From CAYGVT01 sp964353355 (lineage in GTDB: Archaea > Thermoplasmatota > DTKX01 > GCA-020343715), in the NCBI GenBank assembly GCA_964353355.1, contig CAYGVT010000131.1, positions 67,810-131,809 of the forward strand: 64,000 nucleotides of DNA, written 5' to 3'. The notes under the pieces are model-generated. The model was not told the DNA's origin and made no database searches. It saw only the letters and a list, made by a program, of their open reading frames with translations. This document shows positions 1 to 8,697 of this stretch, piece by piece (position 1 is the stretch's first letter; every line of letters begins with the position of its first letter). Made by a program: the position numbers and the translations under genes.

Positions 1-323
1 CCCCGCGCCGGCTGCTCGACGCGGCCTGCGGCAAGGGCGGGTGGCTCGAGTTCCCCCAGAGCCATGACCTCGCCTCCTGCTGCGGCGGGGGCGGGGCGTT
101 CAAGGCAGTTGACGACGGGGCCGCGGTGGCCATCGCGGCGCGCAAGCTCGAGCTCGCGGTCGAGCTCGGCGCGGACACGGTCGTGAGCGCGTGCCCCACT
201 TGCAGGTTCAACCTCAACCACGGCGTGCAGGCGCTCAAGAGGCGGCGTCGCGAGGGCGGTGGGGCGGACAAGGTCAGGCTCAGGGTCATGGACATCAAGG
301 AGCTCCTCGAACGCTGCTTGTGA
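1..323 (+). CDS. CCG-domain Fe-S protein (HdrB/HdrD/GlpC-like), 3' end only
   Basis: The gene enters from the left edge, so only the last ~106 codons are visible (frame starting at base 3). It contains the cysteine pattern of the CCG domain: CCGGGG near residue 30 and CPTC near residue 67. This motif binds a noncubane [4Fe-4S] cluster or related Fe-S centre in heterodisulfide reductase B/D, GlpC and lactate or glycolate oxidase subunits. The upstream part that would tell these families apart is outside the window, so a role in cytoplasmic thiol/disulfide or dehydrogenase electron transfer is inference. It lies 18 bases before a small membrane protein gene and may be co-transcribed with it. 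Confidence 0.75.
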   Translation, partial: PRRLLDAACGKGGWLEFPQSHDLASCCGGGGAFKAVDDGAAVAIAARKLELAVELGADTVVSACPTCRFNLNHGVQALKRRRREGGGADKVRLRVMDIKELLERCL

Positions 324-341
324 GCGCACTGGAGGACCGGG

Positions 342-572
342 ATGGAAGGCGACGCTGATGGCAGGGCCGCGCGCCCCCGCACGGGGACGGCCTACGCGGC
401 CGGCGGCGCCGCGCTGGTCGCGGTGGGCGTCCTCGTCGCCCTCCTGGGCGACCGCACGAGCCTCCCCCCGCGGCTCATCCTCCTCATCGCCGTGGGCACG
501 TCCGTGATCGGGCTACTGGTCGGCTACGGGCTCGGCTTCTACGTGGACCGCCGCGGCCGGTCGGGTCGCTGA
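342..572 (+). CDS. small two-helix membrane protein
   Basis: A 76-residue protein with two hydrophobic segments, about residues 18-36 and 45-66, separated by a short polar turn with Arg/Pro. The N-terminal ~16 residues and the C-terminus (RRGRSGR) are basic, so a hairpin with both ends in the cytoplasm is likely. A ribosome binding site GGAGG lies at 331-335, six bases before the ATG. It follows the Fe-S protein gene by 18 bases, which suggests co-expression. No family is recognised and the function is unknown. Confidence 0.6.
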   Translation: MEGDADGRAARPRTGTAYAAGGAALVAVGVLVALLGDRTSLPPRLILLIAVGTSVIGLLVGYGLGFYVDRRGRSGR

Positions 573-689
573 GCGCGCGCGGGCATGACCCTCATCGTCG
601 CACGCCCACCCCTTCATGGCCCCTTCCTCTTCAGTCACTGCCGGCCCCCTGCCAGGCAGCCCGCGCACTCGCGCGCGCGCGCCCACAAA

Positions 690-700
690 GCAATTAAATA
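690..700 (+). promoter_or_regulatory. TATA box of the ATP synthase operon
   Basis: An AT-rich block (GCAATTAAATA) stands out in a very GC-rich stretch. It lies about 65 bases before the atpH start, so transcription would begin near 720-726 with a ~40-base leader. GAGGT at 752-756 is the probable ribosome binding site. The rest of 573-763 shows a GC alternation (671-682) and no gene. Confidence 0.65.
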
Positions 701-763
701 ACTACCGCCATGCGGCCGCGGGTGGCCCAAGTATAGCCAGCAAGCCCCCGAGAGGTCCCTCAA

Positions 764-1093
764 ATGGGCAGAGAGGAGGTCCTCAGGCGCATCCGCGAGG
801 CCGAGACCCAGGTCCAGGTCCTGGTCGAGGGGGCGGAGCGGCAGCGCGACGAGATGCTAGCCAAGGCGAGGAGGGACGCTGACAGGACGGTCGAGGAGGG
901 CATCGCCGCCGCCGACGGGGCCGCGGAGAGGGCCTTCAACGAGGCGCGCGAGACCGCCAGGCGGGCGTCCTTGGTCCGTGTCGAGGAGGGGAGGAGGGCC
1001 GTGGCCTCCAAAAGGACGGCCGCGGAGGCGCACCTGCCCATGGCCGTGGACAGGCTGATAGGGGACTTCGAGCGCACGGTCTCCAATGGATGA
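764..1093 (+). CDS. atpH: A-type ATP synthase subunit H (peripheral stalk)
   Basis: A 109-residue, almost entirely helical protein, very rich in Glu, Arg and Ala, with the heptad-like pattern of subunit H (AhaH/NtpF). In A-type ATPases H pairs with subunit E to form the peripheral stalks that hold the A3B3 head against subunit I. It is the first gene of the operon, in the position it occupies in Methanosarcina-type clusters, and its TGA overlaps an ATG just ahead of atpI. The sequence alone is low-complexity, so the assignment rests mainly on operon position and length. Confidence 0.85.
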   Translation: MGREEVLRRIREAETQVQVLVEGAERQRDEMLAKARRDADRTVEEGIAAADGAAERAFNEARETARRASLVRVEEGRRAVASKRTAAEAHLPMAVDRLIGDFERTVSNG

Positions 1094-1110
1094 GGGGAGG
1101 GAGGCGCGCC

Positions 1111-3156
1111 ATGTTCAAGGCCGAACCGATGAGGAGGGTCCTGATGGCGGTGCCCAGGACCCGCACCGGCGCGGTCGTGGGCGCTCTGCACGACTTGCGG
1201 GCGCTCCACATCCGTGAGCAGCGCGAGGGGTGCGACGGCCTGGGGCTGTGCCCGCCCCTGGAGGGCGCGTCCGATGCGTCCGAGGCCCTCATCCGCATCC
1301 GCGCCATGATGTCGGCGCTCGACCTCGCTGGCCACAGGCCCGCGGGGCGCAGGCCCGCCAGGGAGGCGATGGAGGAGCTGGAGCGACGGTTCCCCGAGGT
1401 GGAGCGCGAGGTCAACGCGCTCATCGAGGAGCGCGGTAGCAAGGAGGCGGAACGGCGGACCCTCCAACAGCGCCTCGAGGCGCTCGAGCCCTACATCGCC
1501 CTCGGCCTGCCCATTGAGCTCTACCAGCCGTACGAGAGCCTGAGGGTCCTCGTCGGCCACGTCCCGAAGGACCCCACGGCATCGCTGGACGGCGCGCACA
1601 TCGCATACGAGCTCTTCCGCGGGAAGGGGCGCGCCCACGCCAGGCTGGTGGCCGTGTTCGTCGACGCGGACCAGGCGGACGAGGCCCAGGCGATGCTCGT
1701 CAGGGAGGGCCTGTCCCCCATCGCCCTGCAGGAGGGCACGGGCGACCCCTCGCAGGTGTGCGAAGGCATCCGTGCAAGGCAGGAGCAGCTCAAGGCCGAA
1801 CTCGAGGGCGTCAAGGAGCGCCTCTCGCAACTGAGGGCCTCCGCCGCCGACACTCTGGTCGTGGCCGAGGAGCACCTCTCCATAGAGGTCGAGAAGCTCG
1901 AGAGCCCGCTGCGCTTCGGGGGGACCCGGAACACGACCATCATCGAGGGATGGGTCCCCGCCACGAGGGTGGCCGACCTCGAGCGCGCGCTCGACGCGGC
2001 CGCGGGGACGGCCTACCACCTCGAGGAGCTCGAGGACTTGCCCGTCAGGGTCCACGGCCGCGGGGGCGTTGCCGTCGCCAACAACGGGGGCGAGCCGCCA
2101 GCCGCCGGGGCTCGCGGCACCGACGACCCGGCCGCGGCGGCGGCTGACGGGGCGGGGGAGGACGGGGCGGTCGAGCCGCCGGTGCTGTTGCACAACCCCG
2201 CACGCGTCGCCCCCTACGAGATGCTGGTGACCGAGGTCTCGACCCCCTCCTACTGGGAGGTCGACCCCTCCAGGTTCATGCTGTTCACCTTCCCGCTCTT
2301 CTTCGGCATGATGATGGGCGACATCGCCTACGGCGCCATCACGGCCATAGGCGGGTTCCTGGTCTTCAGGCGCTCCCGCAACGCGGCCATCCGCAAGGTC
2401 GCGGAGATGCTCTCCGTCTCCGGGGCCGTCGCCATCGTGTTCGGCGTGGTCTACGGGGAGGCGTTCGGCTTCGCGCTCTACGGCCATCCGAAGGGGCTGC
2501 TGTGGGCGCACGACCTGTTCATTTCATCGATCGGGCTGTACCTCCCCATCGACAGGTTCGAGGAGTCCATGCTGCTCATCAAGGCCTGCCTCTACCTGGG
2601 CATCGCGCACCTGATGCTGGGCTTTGCCATCGGGTTCCACAACGAGCGCGTCAGGCACGGCGCGATGCGCGCGTTCCTCGCGAAGGGCTCGTGGATGCTC
2701 ATACTCATAGGCGGCACCCTGGTCGTTGGCAACTACCTATCCGACGCGTCGCTCTCGGGCAGTCCCGCTTACATGCTGGGGCTGGGGATGCTCCTTGGGG
2801 GCATCGTCGCGCTCGTGGCCGGCGAGGGCCCCGTGGGCCTCCTTCACGTCCCGAGCATCCTGTCCAACGTGCTGTCCTACATCCGCATCTTCGCCCTCGG
2901 CCTCTCGGGCGTGGGCATCGCCATCACCTTCAACAGCATCGCGGCCCCGTCGTGGAACTCCGGTACCGCGATGGGCTATGTCATGGCCCTGCTCATCGGC
3001 GTCCTGGGCCACCTGCTCAACATCTTCCTGGGGATCCTCGGGCCGACCATGCACAGCCTGAGGCTCCATTACGTCGAGTGGATGACGAAGTTCTACATCG
3101 GCGGAGGGGTCCCTTACAGGCCCTTCGGCCGTGCAAGGAGATACTCGGAGGCGTGA
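1111..3156 (+). CDS. atpI: A-type ATP synthase subunit I
   Basis: A 681-residue subunit I (V-type subunit a homologue), the stator with the ion half-channels. Residues 1-~360 are a soluble, partly coiled-coil domain ending in a variable Ala/Gly/Glu-rich linker (about 310-365). The C-terminal half holds about seven or eight membrane segments, beginning near the sequence FPLFFGMMMGDIAYG, typical of the family. The conserved Arg-bearing helix that faces the c-ring lies around VLSYIRIFALGLSGVG. An in-frame ATG at 1090 overlaps the atpH stop, but the start at 1111 is preferred because GAGGGGAGGGAGG (1092-1104) sits at proper spacing and family members begin close to this point. Confidence 0.93.
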   Translation: MFKAEPMRRVLMAVPRTRTGAVVGALHDLRALHIREQREGCDGLGLCPPLEGASDASEALIRIRAMMSALDLAGHRPAGRRPAREAMEELERRFPEVEREVNALIEERGSKEAERRTLQQRLEALEPYIALGLPIELYQPYESLRVLVGHVPKDPTASLDGAHIAYELFRGKGRAHARLVAVFVDADQADEAQAMLVREGLSPIALQEGTGDPSQVCEGIRARQEQLKAELEGVKERLSQLRASAADTLVVAEEHLSIEVEKLESPLRFGGTRNTTIIEGWVPATRVADLERALDAAAGTAYHLEELEDLPVRVHGRGGVAVANNGGEPPAAGARGTDDPAAAAADGAGEDGAVEPPVLLHNPARVAPYEMLVTEVSTPSYWEVDPSRFMLFTFPLFFGMMMGDIAYGAITAIGGFLVFRRSRNAAIRKVAEMLSVSGAVAIVFGVVYGEAFGFALYGHPKGLLWAHDLFISSIGLYLPIDRFEESMLLIKACLYLGIAHLMLGFAIGFHNERVRHGAMRAFLAKGSWMLILIGGTLVVGNYLSDASLSGSPAYMLGLGMLLGGIVALVAGEGPVGLLHVPSILSNVLSYIRIFALGLSGVGIAITFNSIAAPSWNSGTAMGYVMALLIGVLGHLLNIFLGILGPTMHSLRLHYVEWMTKFYIGGGVPYRPFGRARRYSEA

Positions 3157-3161
3157 GAGAG

Positions 3162-3386
3162 ATGGACCTGGCAATGGGACTGATAGGGATCGCGGCGGGG
3201 CTCGCCATGGGCCTCGCTGGAATCGGCGGAGCATACGGCGAGGCGGCCATTGGCGCGGCCGCGATGGGCGCGACGGCCGAGAACCCGGGACTGTTCGTCC
3301 GCGGCCTCATCTTGACCGTGCTGCCCGAGCTCATCGCAGTCCTGGGCTTCGTGATCGCGTTCCTGCTCATCGGCAAGATCGCGTGA
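3162..3386 (+). CDS. atpK: A-type ATP synthase subunit K (proteolipid, c-ring)
   Basis: A 74-residue helical hairpin, the single-hairpin c-ring size. Helix 1 (about residues 5-35) is Gly/Ala-rich with a GIGGAYGE motif; helix 2 (about 46-72) carries the ion-binding carboxylate Glu56 in LPEL. The residue after Glu56 is Leu rather than Thr/Ser, which by comparison with characterised Na+ sites leans towards H+ coupling. However, Glu27 in helix 1 lies where Na+-type rings place a ligand, so the ion is undecided. The gene begins five bases after atpI; GGAGG at 3147-3151 is the likely ribosome binding site. Confidence 0.93.
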   Translation: MDLAMGLIGIAAGLAMGLAGIGGAYGEAAIGAAAMGATAENPGLFVRGLILTVLPELIAVLGFVIAFLLIGKIA

Positions 3387-3413
3387 ACGGGGCGCACCTG
3401 GGACGTGTCGGCG

Positions 3414-3974
3414 ATGGGGCTCGACAAGGTCGTGGAGGAGGTCCTCTCCTCCGGCAGGGAGCGGCGCGACGAGATCCTGGCGGAGGCGACGGGGGAGGCC
3501 GACGGCATCCTGGCCGCGGCGATGGCCGAGCTCGAGGGCTACACCCAGCAGAAGGAGGAGGAGACCCGCCTCCGCATAGCGCGCATGAGGGAGCAGGAGC
3601 TGCAGTCGAGCGAGCTCGAGGTCCGCAGGCTCGAGCTCGGCATGCGCCGCGAGCTGCTCGAGCGGGTCGAGGCCCTCGCGCGCGAGAGGCTCGCCGGGCT
3701 GCCCCGCGCACGCAACGAGCCGCTGCTCCGGGACCTCCTGGCCACGGCCAGTATGCCCGACGGGCACGTGCTCTCCAACGAGCGGGACGAGCCCATCGTG
3801 AGGGCGCTCAGCACTCTGCGGTACGCGGGCCACGTCAAGTGCCTTGGCGGGGTCGTCATCGAGAGCAGGGACGCTACGGTCAAGGAGGACCGGACCTACG
3901 ACTCCATCCTCCACGAGGTGACCGAGGGCTCGCTGCCCGCCATCGCGGGCATACTCTTCAAAGAGGGAGGCTGA
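3414..3974 (+). CDS. atpE: A-type ATP synthase subunit E
   Basis: 186 residues: an N-terminal charged coiled coil (about 1-90, with repeated ERRDEIL/EAT patterns) and a C-terminal mixed alpha/beta domain, as in subunit E of archaeal peripheral stalks. E binds H through the coil and docks on the A3B3 head through its C-terminal domain. A GTG at 3405 is in frame and would add three residues. ATG 3414 gives the usual G-L-D-K-V-V-E-E opening but lacks a good ribosome binding site, so the exact start is uncertain. The gene lies between subunits K and C as expected. Confidence 0.88.
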   Translation: MGLDKVVEEVLSSGRERRDEILAEATGEADGILAAAMAELEGYTQQKEEETRLRIARMREQELQSSELEVRRLELGMRRELLERVEALARERLAGLPRARNEPLLRDLLATASMPDGHVLSNERDEPIVRALSTLRYAGHVKCLGGVVIESRDATVKEDRTYDSILHEVTEGSLPAIAGILFKEGG

Positions 3975-4017
3975 GTCGACGAACAGCCAGGGCGGCCGGC
4001 AGGGGCCACGCGCGGGG

Positions 4018-5031
4018 ATGCGCCACTACGCCTACCTCAACGCGAGGGTGCAGGCGATGAGGGGGCGCCTCCTGCCCCAGGAGACGTACGTCAAGCTCCT
4101 CCAGATGGAGATACCCCAGATAGCGCGGTTCCTCGGCGAGACGGAGTACAAGTCCGAGATCGAGCAGCTGGGCAAGCGCTACCGCGGCGTCGACTTGGTG
4201 GAGTACGCGCTCAACCAGAACCTGGCAACGACCCTCCACGGCCTCATCGGCAAGGCCCAGTACGAGCTCAAGGACCTGCTCGAGCTCTACTTGCGCAGGT
4301 ACGACCAAGAGAACATCACCACCATCCTCAGGGGCAAGCTCTCCGGCGTCCCCCCGGAGGAGGTCCGCGAGGCCATCATCCCCGCGGGCTCGCTCCGGCT
4401 CGAGCAGCTGCACGCCCTCATAGACGCGTCGTATGACGACACGCTGGAGCTCCTCCGCAGGATGGGCCGGGGGTACATCGTGGACCTCCTGACCGACCGG
4501 CCGCTGCCGGAGGTCGAGGACATGATGCGCCGCCACTACTTCGAGGAGCTGCTCAAGGCGACCGAGGGCGGCGGCAAGAGCAACGAGATGCTAAGGCGGT
4601 TCGTGCGGACGGAGATCGACTTCCGCAACCTCAACAACCTCCTCCGCCTCAAGCGCGACGCGGAATCCCCCGAGCACATCATGGAGTACATGATAGACGA
4701 CGGGCTTACGCTCAGCGAGAGGCATCTGAGGTCCCTCGCGGCCATGGAGCTGCCTGCCATCGTCCGGGAGCTTGGCACGCTCCAGTACTTCCGTCACACG
4801 ATGGACTCGCTCGAGAACGCCTCCGACAGCCTCGTGGCGTTCGAGGCCGCGCTCACGCGGGAGGAGCTGCGGCACACCTCCAAGGAGGCGAGGGTCAACC
4901 CCCTCAGCATCCTCGTCGCGCTCAGCTACATCCTTGCAAAGCAGGTCGAGGTCGATAACGTCCGCAGCATCGTCCGGGGCAAGGAGGGCGGGCTGCCGGT
5001 GGAGATCATCAGGAGGATGCTTGTCGCATGA
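4018..5031 (+). CDS. atpC: A-type ATP synthase subunit C
   Basis: A 337-residue, all-helical protein matching subunit C (V-type subunit d), the funnel-shaped socket that links the central stalk (D/F) to the K ring. Family landmarks are the opening YAYLNARVQAM with the following gRLL, and the Y-L-R-R-Y-D-Q-E-N block near residue 95. Length is normal for the family. It sits 43 bases after atpE; GGGG just before the ATG is a weak ribosome binding site, so translation may be partly coupled. Confidence 0.92.
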   Translation: MRHYAYLNARVQAMRGRLLPQETYVKLLQMEIPQIARFLGETEYKSEIEQLGKRYRGVDLVEYALNQNLATTLHGLIGKAQYELKDLLELYLRRYDQENITTILRGKLSGVPPEEVREAIIPAGSLRLEQLHALIDASYDDTLELLRRMGRGYIVDLLTDRPLPEVEDMMRRHYFEELLKATEGGGKSNEMLRRFVRTEIDFRNLNNLLRLKRDAESPEHIMEYMIDDGLTLSERHLRSLAAMELPAIVRELGTLQYFRHTMDSLENASDSLVAFEAALTREELRHTSKEARVNPLSILVALSYILAKQVEVDNVRSIVRGKEGGLPVEIIRRMLVA

Positions 5032-5068
5032 CGCGCGCGCCCGTGATCCTGGCAGCGGGGGTGGCGCC

Positions 5069-5401
5069 TTGGAGCTAGGCGTGGTCGGCGATCCCGAGTT
5101 CTGCCTCGGCTTCCGCCTTGTGGGCATCGACCACGTGTTCGAGGTCGACGAGGGCGAGGATCCCGACCCGCAGGTCCAAGCCGCGATGGCCGTGGAGGAG
5201 CTGGGCATCCTGGTCCTGCCGAGCGCGCTGCTGCCGCGGCTGCGGCCCCAGACGCGCTCCGCCCTCACGACCTCCGTCAGGCCGGTGGCCATCCCCATTG
5301 GCCTAGCGGAGGAGTCGGACCTCAGGGAGAAGATCAAGCAGGCCGTCGGCGTGGACCTGTGGGCCAAGGAGGCCCAACCGCGTCGCGGCGCCAAGAAGTG
5401 A
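5069..5401 (+). CDS. atpF: A-type ATP synthase subunit F
   Basis: A 110-residue Rossmann-like protein with the family opening VVGDPEFCLGFRLVGI, in which the DPEF/GF-LaG pattern is diagnostic of subunit F. F binds D in the rotating central stalk and can regulate ATP hydrolysis. No ATG is available at the right place. TTG at 5069 is chosen because GGGGGTGG (5057-5064) lies five bases upstream and the protein then starts where homologues do. GTG 5081 is a shorter alternative. The C-terminus is basic (RRGAKK). Confidence 0.88.
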   Translation: MELGVVGDPEFCLGFRLVGIDHVFEVDEGEDPDPQVQAAMAVEELGILVLPSALLPRLRPQTRSALTTSVRPVAIPIGLAEESDLREKIKQAVGVDLWAKEAQPRRGAKK

Positions 5402-5422
5402 CACTCACAAGGGGACATATAC

Positions 5423-7171
5423 ATGAGCACGCACCGCACGGGCGAGATCTACAGGGTCTCGGGGCCCGTCGTCACCGCCACGGGCATAACGCCCCGCATG
5501 TACGACGTAGCCATGGTCGGCGAGGAGGGCCTGATGGGCGAGGTCATCGGCATCCACCACGACAGAAGCGTCATCCAGGTCTACGAGGACACCTCCGGGC
5601 TGCGGCCCGGCGAGAAGGTCCTGGACACGGGCGCGCCGCTGGTGGCCGAGCTTGGCCCGGGCCTGCTCGGCAGCATCTACGACGGCGTGCAGCGGCCGCT
5701 GCCGGTCCTCGCGATCGCCACCGGTGATTTCATCAGCCGCGGCCTCAAGGCCCCCGCGCTCGACCGCAAGCGCACGTGGGCGTTCGAACCCTTGGTGAGG
5801 CCCGGGGCCAAGCTCGAGGGCGGCCACGTCCTCGGCACGGTCCAGGAGACCGAGACCATCAAGCACAAGGTGCTGCTGCCGCCCAAGGCCGCGGGCGAGC
5901 TCAAGGAGCTGCGCGCGGGGAGCTTCCAGGTCGAGGACGTCATCGGTCACCTGGCGGACGGCAGCGAGCTGCGTCTCATGCACCGGTGGCCCGTGCGCGA
6001 GCCCCGCCCCTTCAAGGAGAAGCTCATGCCCGACATCCCGCTGCTCACGGGCCAGCGCATCCTCGACGGCATGTTCCCCCTCGCCAAGGGGGGCACCGCG
6101 GCCATCCCGGGGCCCTTCGGCTCCGGCAAGACCGTCATGCAGCACCAGCTCGCCAAGTGGTCCGACTCGCAGGTCGTCACCTACATCGGGTGCGGCGAGC
6201 GCGGCAACGAGATGACCGAGGTGCTGCGCGAGTTCCCCGAGCTCATCGACCCGACCACCGGCAAGCCCCTCATGGCGCGCACGGTGCTCATCGCGAACAC
6301 CTCCAATATGCCCGTCGCCGCCCGCGAGGCTTCTGTCTACACGGGCATCACCATCGCCGAGTACTACCGCGACATGGGCTACTCGGTCTCGCTCATGGCC
6401 GACTCCACGTCAAGGTGGGCCGAGGCCATGCGCGAGATATCCTCCAGGCTCGAGGAGATGCCAGGCGAGGAGGGCTACCCGGCCTACCTAGCCGCCAAGC
6501 TCGCGGACTTCTACGAGCGCGCCGGGCGCGTGAGGACGCTCGGCGGCGGCGAGGGCTCGGTCACCGTCGTCGGGGCCGTCTCCCCGCCCGGTGGCGATTT
6601 CTCGGAGCCCGTGACCCAGAACACGCTGCGCATCGTGAAGGTCTTCTGGGCGCTCGACGCCAAGCTCGCCAACCGCAGGCACTTCCCGGCCATCAACTGG
6701 CTGACGTCCTACTCCCTGTACGGCGGCACGCTGGACCCGTGGTTCGCGGAGCACGTGGCCCCCGACTTCACCGCGCTGCGGGGGTGGCTCATGAACCTGC
6801 TCCAGAGGGAGGACGAGCTCCAGGAGATCGTCCAGCTCGTGGGCTCCGACACGCTCCCCGACGACCAGCAGCTCGTGCTCGAGGTCGCGCGGCTCGTCCG
6901 TGAGTACTTCCTGCAGCAGAACGCCTACCATGACGTCGACACATTCTGCGCGCTCGACAAGCAGTTCAAGATGATGCAGGCCATCAGGCGGTTCCACGAC
7001 CTTAGCGCGAAGGCCATCAAGGAGGGCGCGACCATCCGTGACATCGCCGCGCTCAGGTCCAAGGACGAGCTCACCAAGACCAAGTTCGAGGAGCGGTTCG
7101 ACTCTGAGCTCGCCAAGGTGTACGCGATGATGGAGGACGAGTTCAAGCGCCTCGAGGGGGGCTCCAAATGA
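5423..7171 (+). CDS. atpA: A-type ATP synthase catalytic subunit A
   Basis: 582 residues, normal for the catalytic subunit. The beta-barrel N-domain is followed by the 'non-homologous' insertion typical of A/V-type subunit A (about 115-200), then the Walker A motif GPFGSGKT (about 230-237), the arginine-finger/GER region CGERGNEM, and the Walker B/SMADSTSRW block near 330. Catalysis is ATP synthesis or hydrolysis at the A/B interfaces. GTP/ATP-binding residues look intact and no intein is present. The ATG lies 21 bases after atpF; the 3' end overlaps atpB by four bases (ATGA), so the two are translationally coupled. Confidence 0.97.
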   Translation: MSTHRTGEIYRVSGPVVTATGITPRMYDVAMVGEEGLMGEVIGIHHDRSVIQVYEDTSGLRPGEKVLDTGAPLVAELGPGLLGSIYDGVQRPLPVLAIATGDFISRGLKAPALDRKRTWAFEPLVRPGAKLEGGHVLGTVQETETIKHKVLLPPKAAGELKELRAGSFQVEDVIGHLADGSELRLMHRWPVREPRPFKEKLMPDIPLLTGQRILDGMFPLAKGGTAAIPGPFGSGKTVMQHQLAKWSDSQVVTYIGCGERGNEMTEVLREFPELIDPTTGKPLMARTVLIANTSNMPVAAREASVYTGITIAEYYRDMGYSVSLMADSTSRWAEAMREISSRLEEMPGEEGYPAYLAAKLADFYERAGRVRTLGGGEGSVTVVGAVSPPGGDFSEPVTQNTLRIVKVFWALDAKLANRRHFPAINWLTSYSLYGGTLDPWFAEHVAPDFTALRGWLMNLLQREDELQEIVQLVGSDTLPDDQQLVLEVARLVREYFLQQNAYHDVDTFCALDKQFKMMQAIRRFHDLSAKAIKEGATIRDIAALRSKDELTKTKFEERFDSELAKVYAMMEDEFKRLEGGSK

Positions 7172-8697
7172 GCAAGGAGTACTACACCATCACGGACATC
7201 GCAGGCCCCCTGGTCTTCGTCGAGAAGACCGAGCCCGTGGGCTACGGCGAGCTCGTGCACATCCATCTGCCCGACGGCTCGACGAAGCGCGCGCAGGTTC
7301 TGGACACGTCCAGGGACGTCGTGGTGGTGCAGGTGTTCGAGGGCACCGCCGCCATCGACCGATCATCGGGCGTCAAGTTCCTGGGCGAGACGATCAAGCT
7401 GCCCGTGGCCATGGAGATGCTGGGACGCATCTTCTCAGGCTCGGGCGACCCCATCGACGGTGGCCCGCCCGTCGTGCCGGAGAAGCGGCTGGAGATCATC
7501 GGCTCGGCCATCAACCCCTACTCCCGCGAGTCGCCTAGGGAGTTCATCCAGACCGGGCTCAGCACCATCGACGGCATGAACACGCTCGTGCGCGGCCAGA
7601 AGCTCCCCATCTTCTCCGCGTCGGGCCTGCCGCACAACGACGTCGCGCTGCAGATCGCCCGTCAGGCCAAGGTGCTGGGGGAGGGCGAGCGGTTCGCCGT
7701 CGTGTTCGCGGGCATGGGCATCACGTCCGAGGAGGCGCAGGCGTTCATGCGCGACTTCGAGCGCACGGGCGCGCTCAAGCGCGCGGTCGTCTTCCTCAAC
7801 CTGGCGGACGACCCGGCCATCGAGAGGCTGCTCACGCCCAAGCTCGCCCTGACCGCGGCAGAGTACCTGGCCTTCGACCACGACATGCACGTGCTCGTCA
7901 TCCTCACCGACTTCACGAACTACTGCGAGGCCCTCCGTCAGATAGGCGCGGCGCGGGAGGAGGTGCCCGGCCGCCGCGGCTACCCGGGCTACATGTACAC
8001 CGACTTGGCCATGAACTACGAGCGCGCGGGCATCATCAAGGGCAAGAAGGGCTCCATCACGCAGTTCCCCATCCTCACGATGCCCGGCGACGACATCACG
8101 CACCCCATCCCGGACCTCACGGGCTACATCACCGAGGGCCAGATCGTCGTGTCCCGCGACCTGCACCGCAAGGGCATCTACCCGCCCATCAACGTGCTGC
8201 CGTCCCTGTCCCGCCTCATGAACGCGGGCATCGGCAAGAAGCACACGCGCGAGGACCACAAGGCCGTCTCGGACCAGCTCTACGCGGCCTACGCGGAGGG
8301 GCGCGACCTGCGCGGCCTGGTGGCCATCGTCGGCCGCGAGGCCCTCAGCGAGCGCGACCACAAGTTCCTGGACTTCGCGGACGCGTTCGAGGAGAGGTTC
8401 GTCAGGCAGGGCCGCGACGAGGACCGTGGCATCCAGGGCACGCTCGACCTGGGCTGGGAGCTCCTGGCGACGCTGCCCGTGGGCGCCCTCACCCGCATCG
8501 ACCGCAAGACCATCGAGAAGTACCACCCGCAGTTCCGCGGCGGCGCGAGGCCCCCCGCGCCCGATGCGGAGGCCAAGCCGGACGCCAAGGCGCCGCCAGC
8601 CGTCAAGGCGTCGGCCGTCAAGGTGTCGGCCGCCAAGGCCGCCGCGGCCAAGGCGCCCATCGCCAGGCCCCCGACGGGCAAGCCCAAGGGAGGGTGA
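7168..8697 (+). CDS. atpB: A-type ATP synthase regulatory subunit B with extended C-tail
   Basis: The non-catalytic B subunit. It has the beta-barrel, a nucleotide-binding fold in which Walker A is replaced (IFSASGLPHND), and the conserved Y-P-G-Y-M-Y-T-D-L loop near residue 270. The usual B subunit ends near the Y-H-P block at residue ~452. Here it continues for ~50 residues of Ala/Lys/Pro (repeated A-K-A, V-K-A-S units, 8530-8694), probably an unstructured basic tail. It starts inside the last codons of atpA and its TGA overlaps the GTG of atpD. Confidence 0.95.
   Translation: MSKEYYTITDIAGPLVFVEKTEPVGYGELVHIHLPDGSTKRAQVLDTSRDVVVVQVFEGTAAIDRSSGVKFLGETIKLPVAMEMLGRIFSGSGDPIDGGPPVVPEKRLEIIGSAINPYSRESPREFIQTGLSTIDGMNTLVRGQKLPIFSASGLPHNDVALQIARQAKVLGEGERFAVVFAGMGITSEEAQAFMRDFERTGALKRAVVFLNLADDPAIERLLTPKLALTAAEYLAFDHDMHVLVILTDFTNYCEALRQIGAAREEVPGRRGYPGYMYTDLAMNYERAGIIKGKKGSITQFPILTMPGDDITHPIPDLTGYITEGQIVVSRDLHRKGIYPPINVLPSLSRLMNAGIGKKHTREDHKAVSDQLYAAYAEGRDLRGLVAIVGREALSERDHKFLDFADAFEERFVRQGRDEDRGIQGTLDLGWELLATLPVGALTRIDRKTIEKYHPQFRGGARPPAPDAEAKPDAKAPPAVKASAVKVSAAKAAAAKAPIARPPTGKPKGG

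Noticed and set aside
760..2511. Long open frame (583 codons) on the minus strand across atpH and atpI
   Set aside because: Shadow of the ATPase genes: composition is Arg/Gly/His/Pro-rich with no domain, typical of antisense frames in high-GC DNA.
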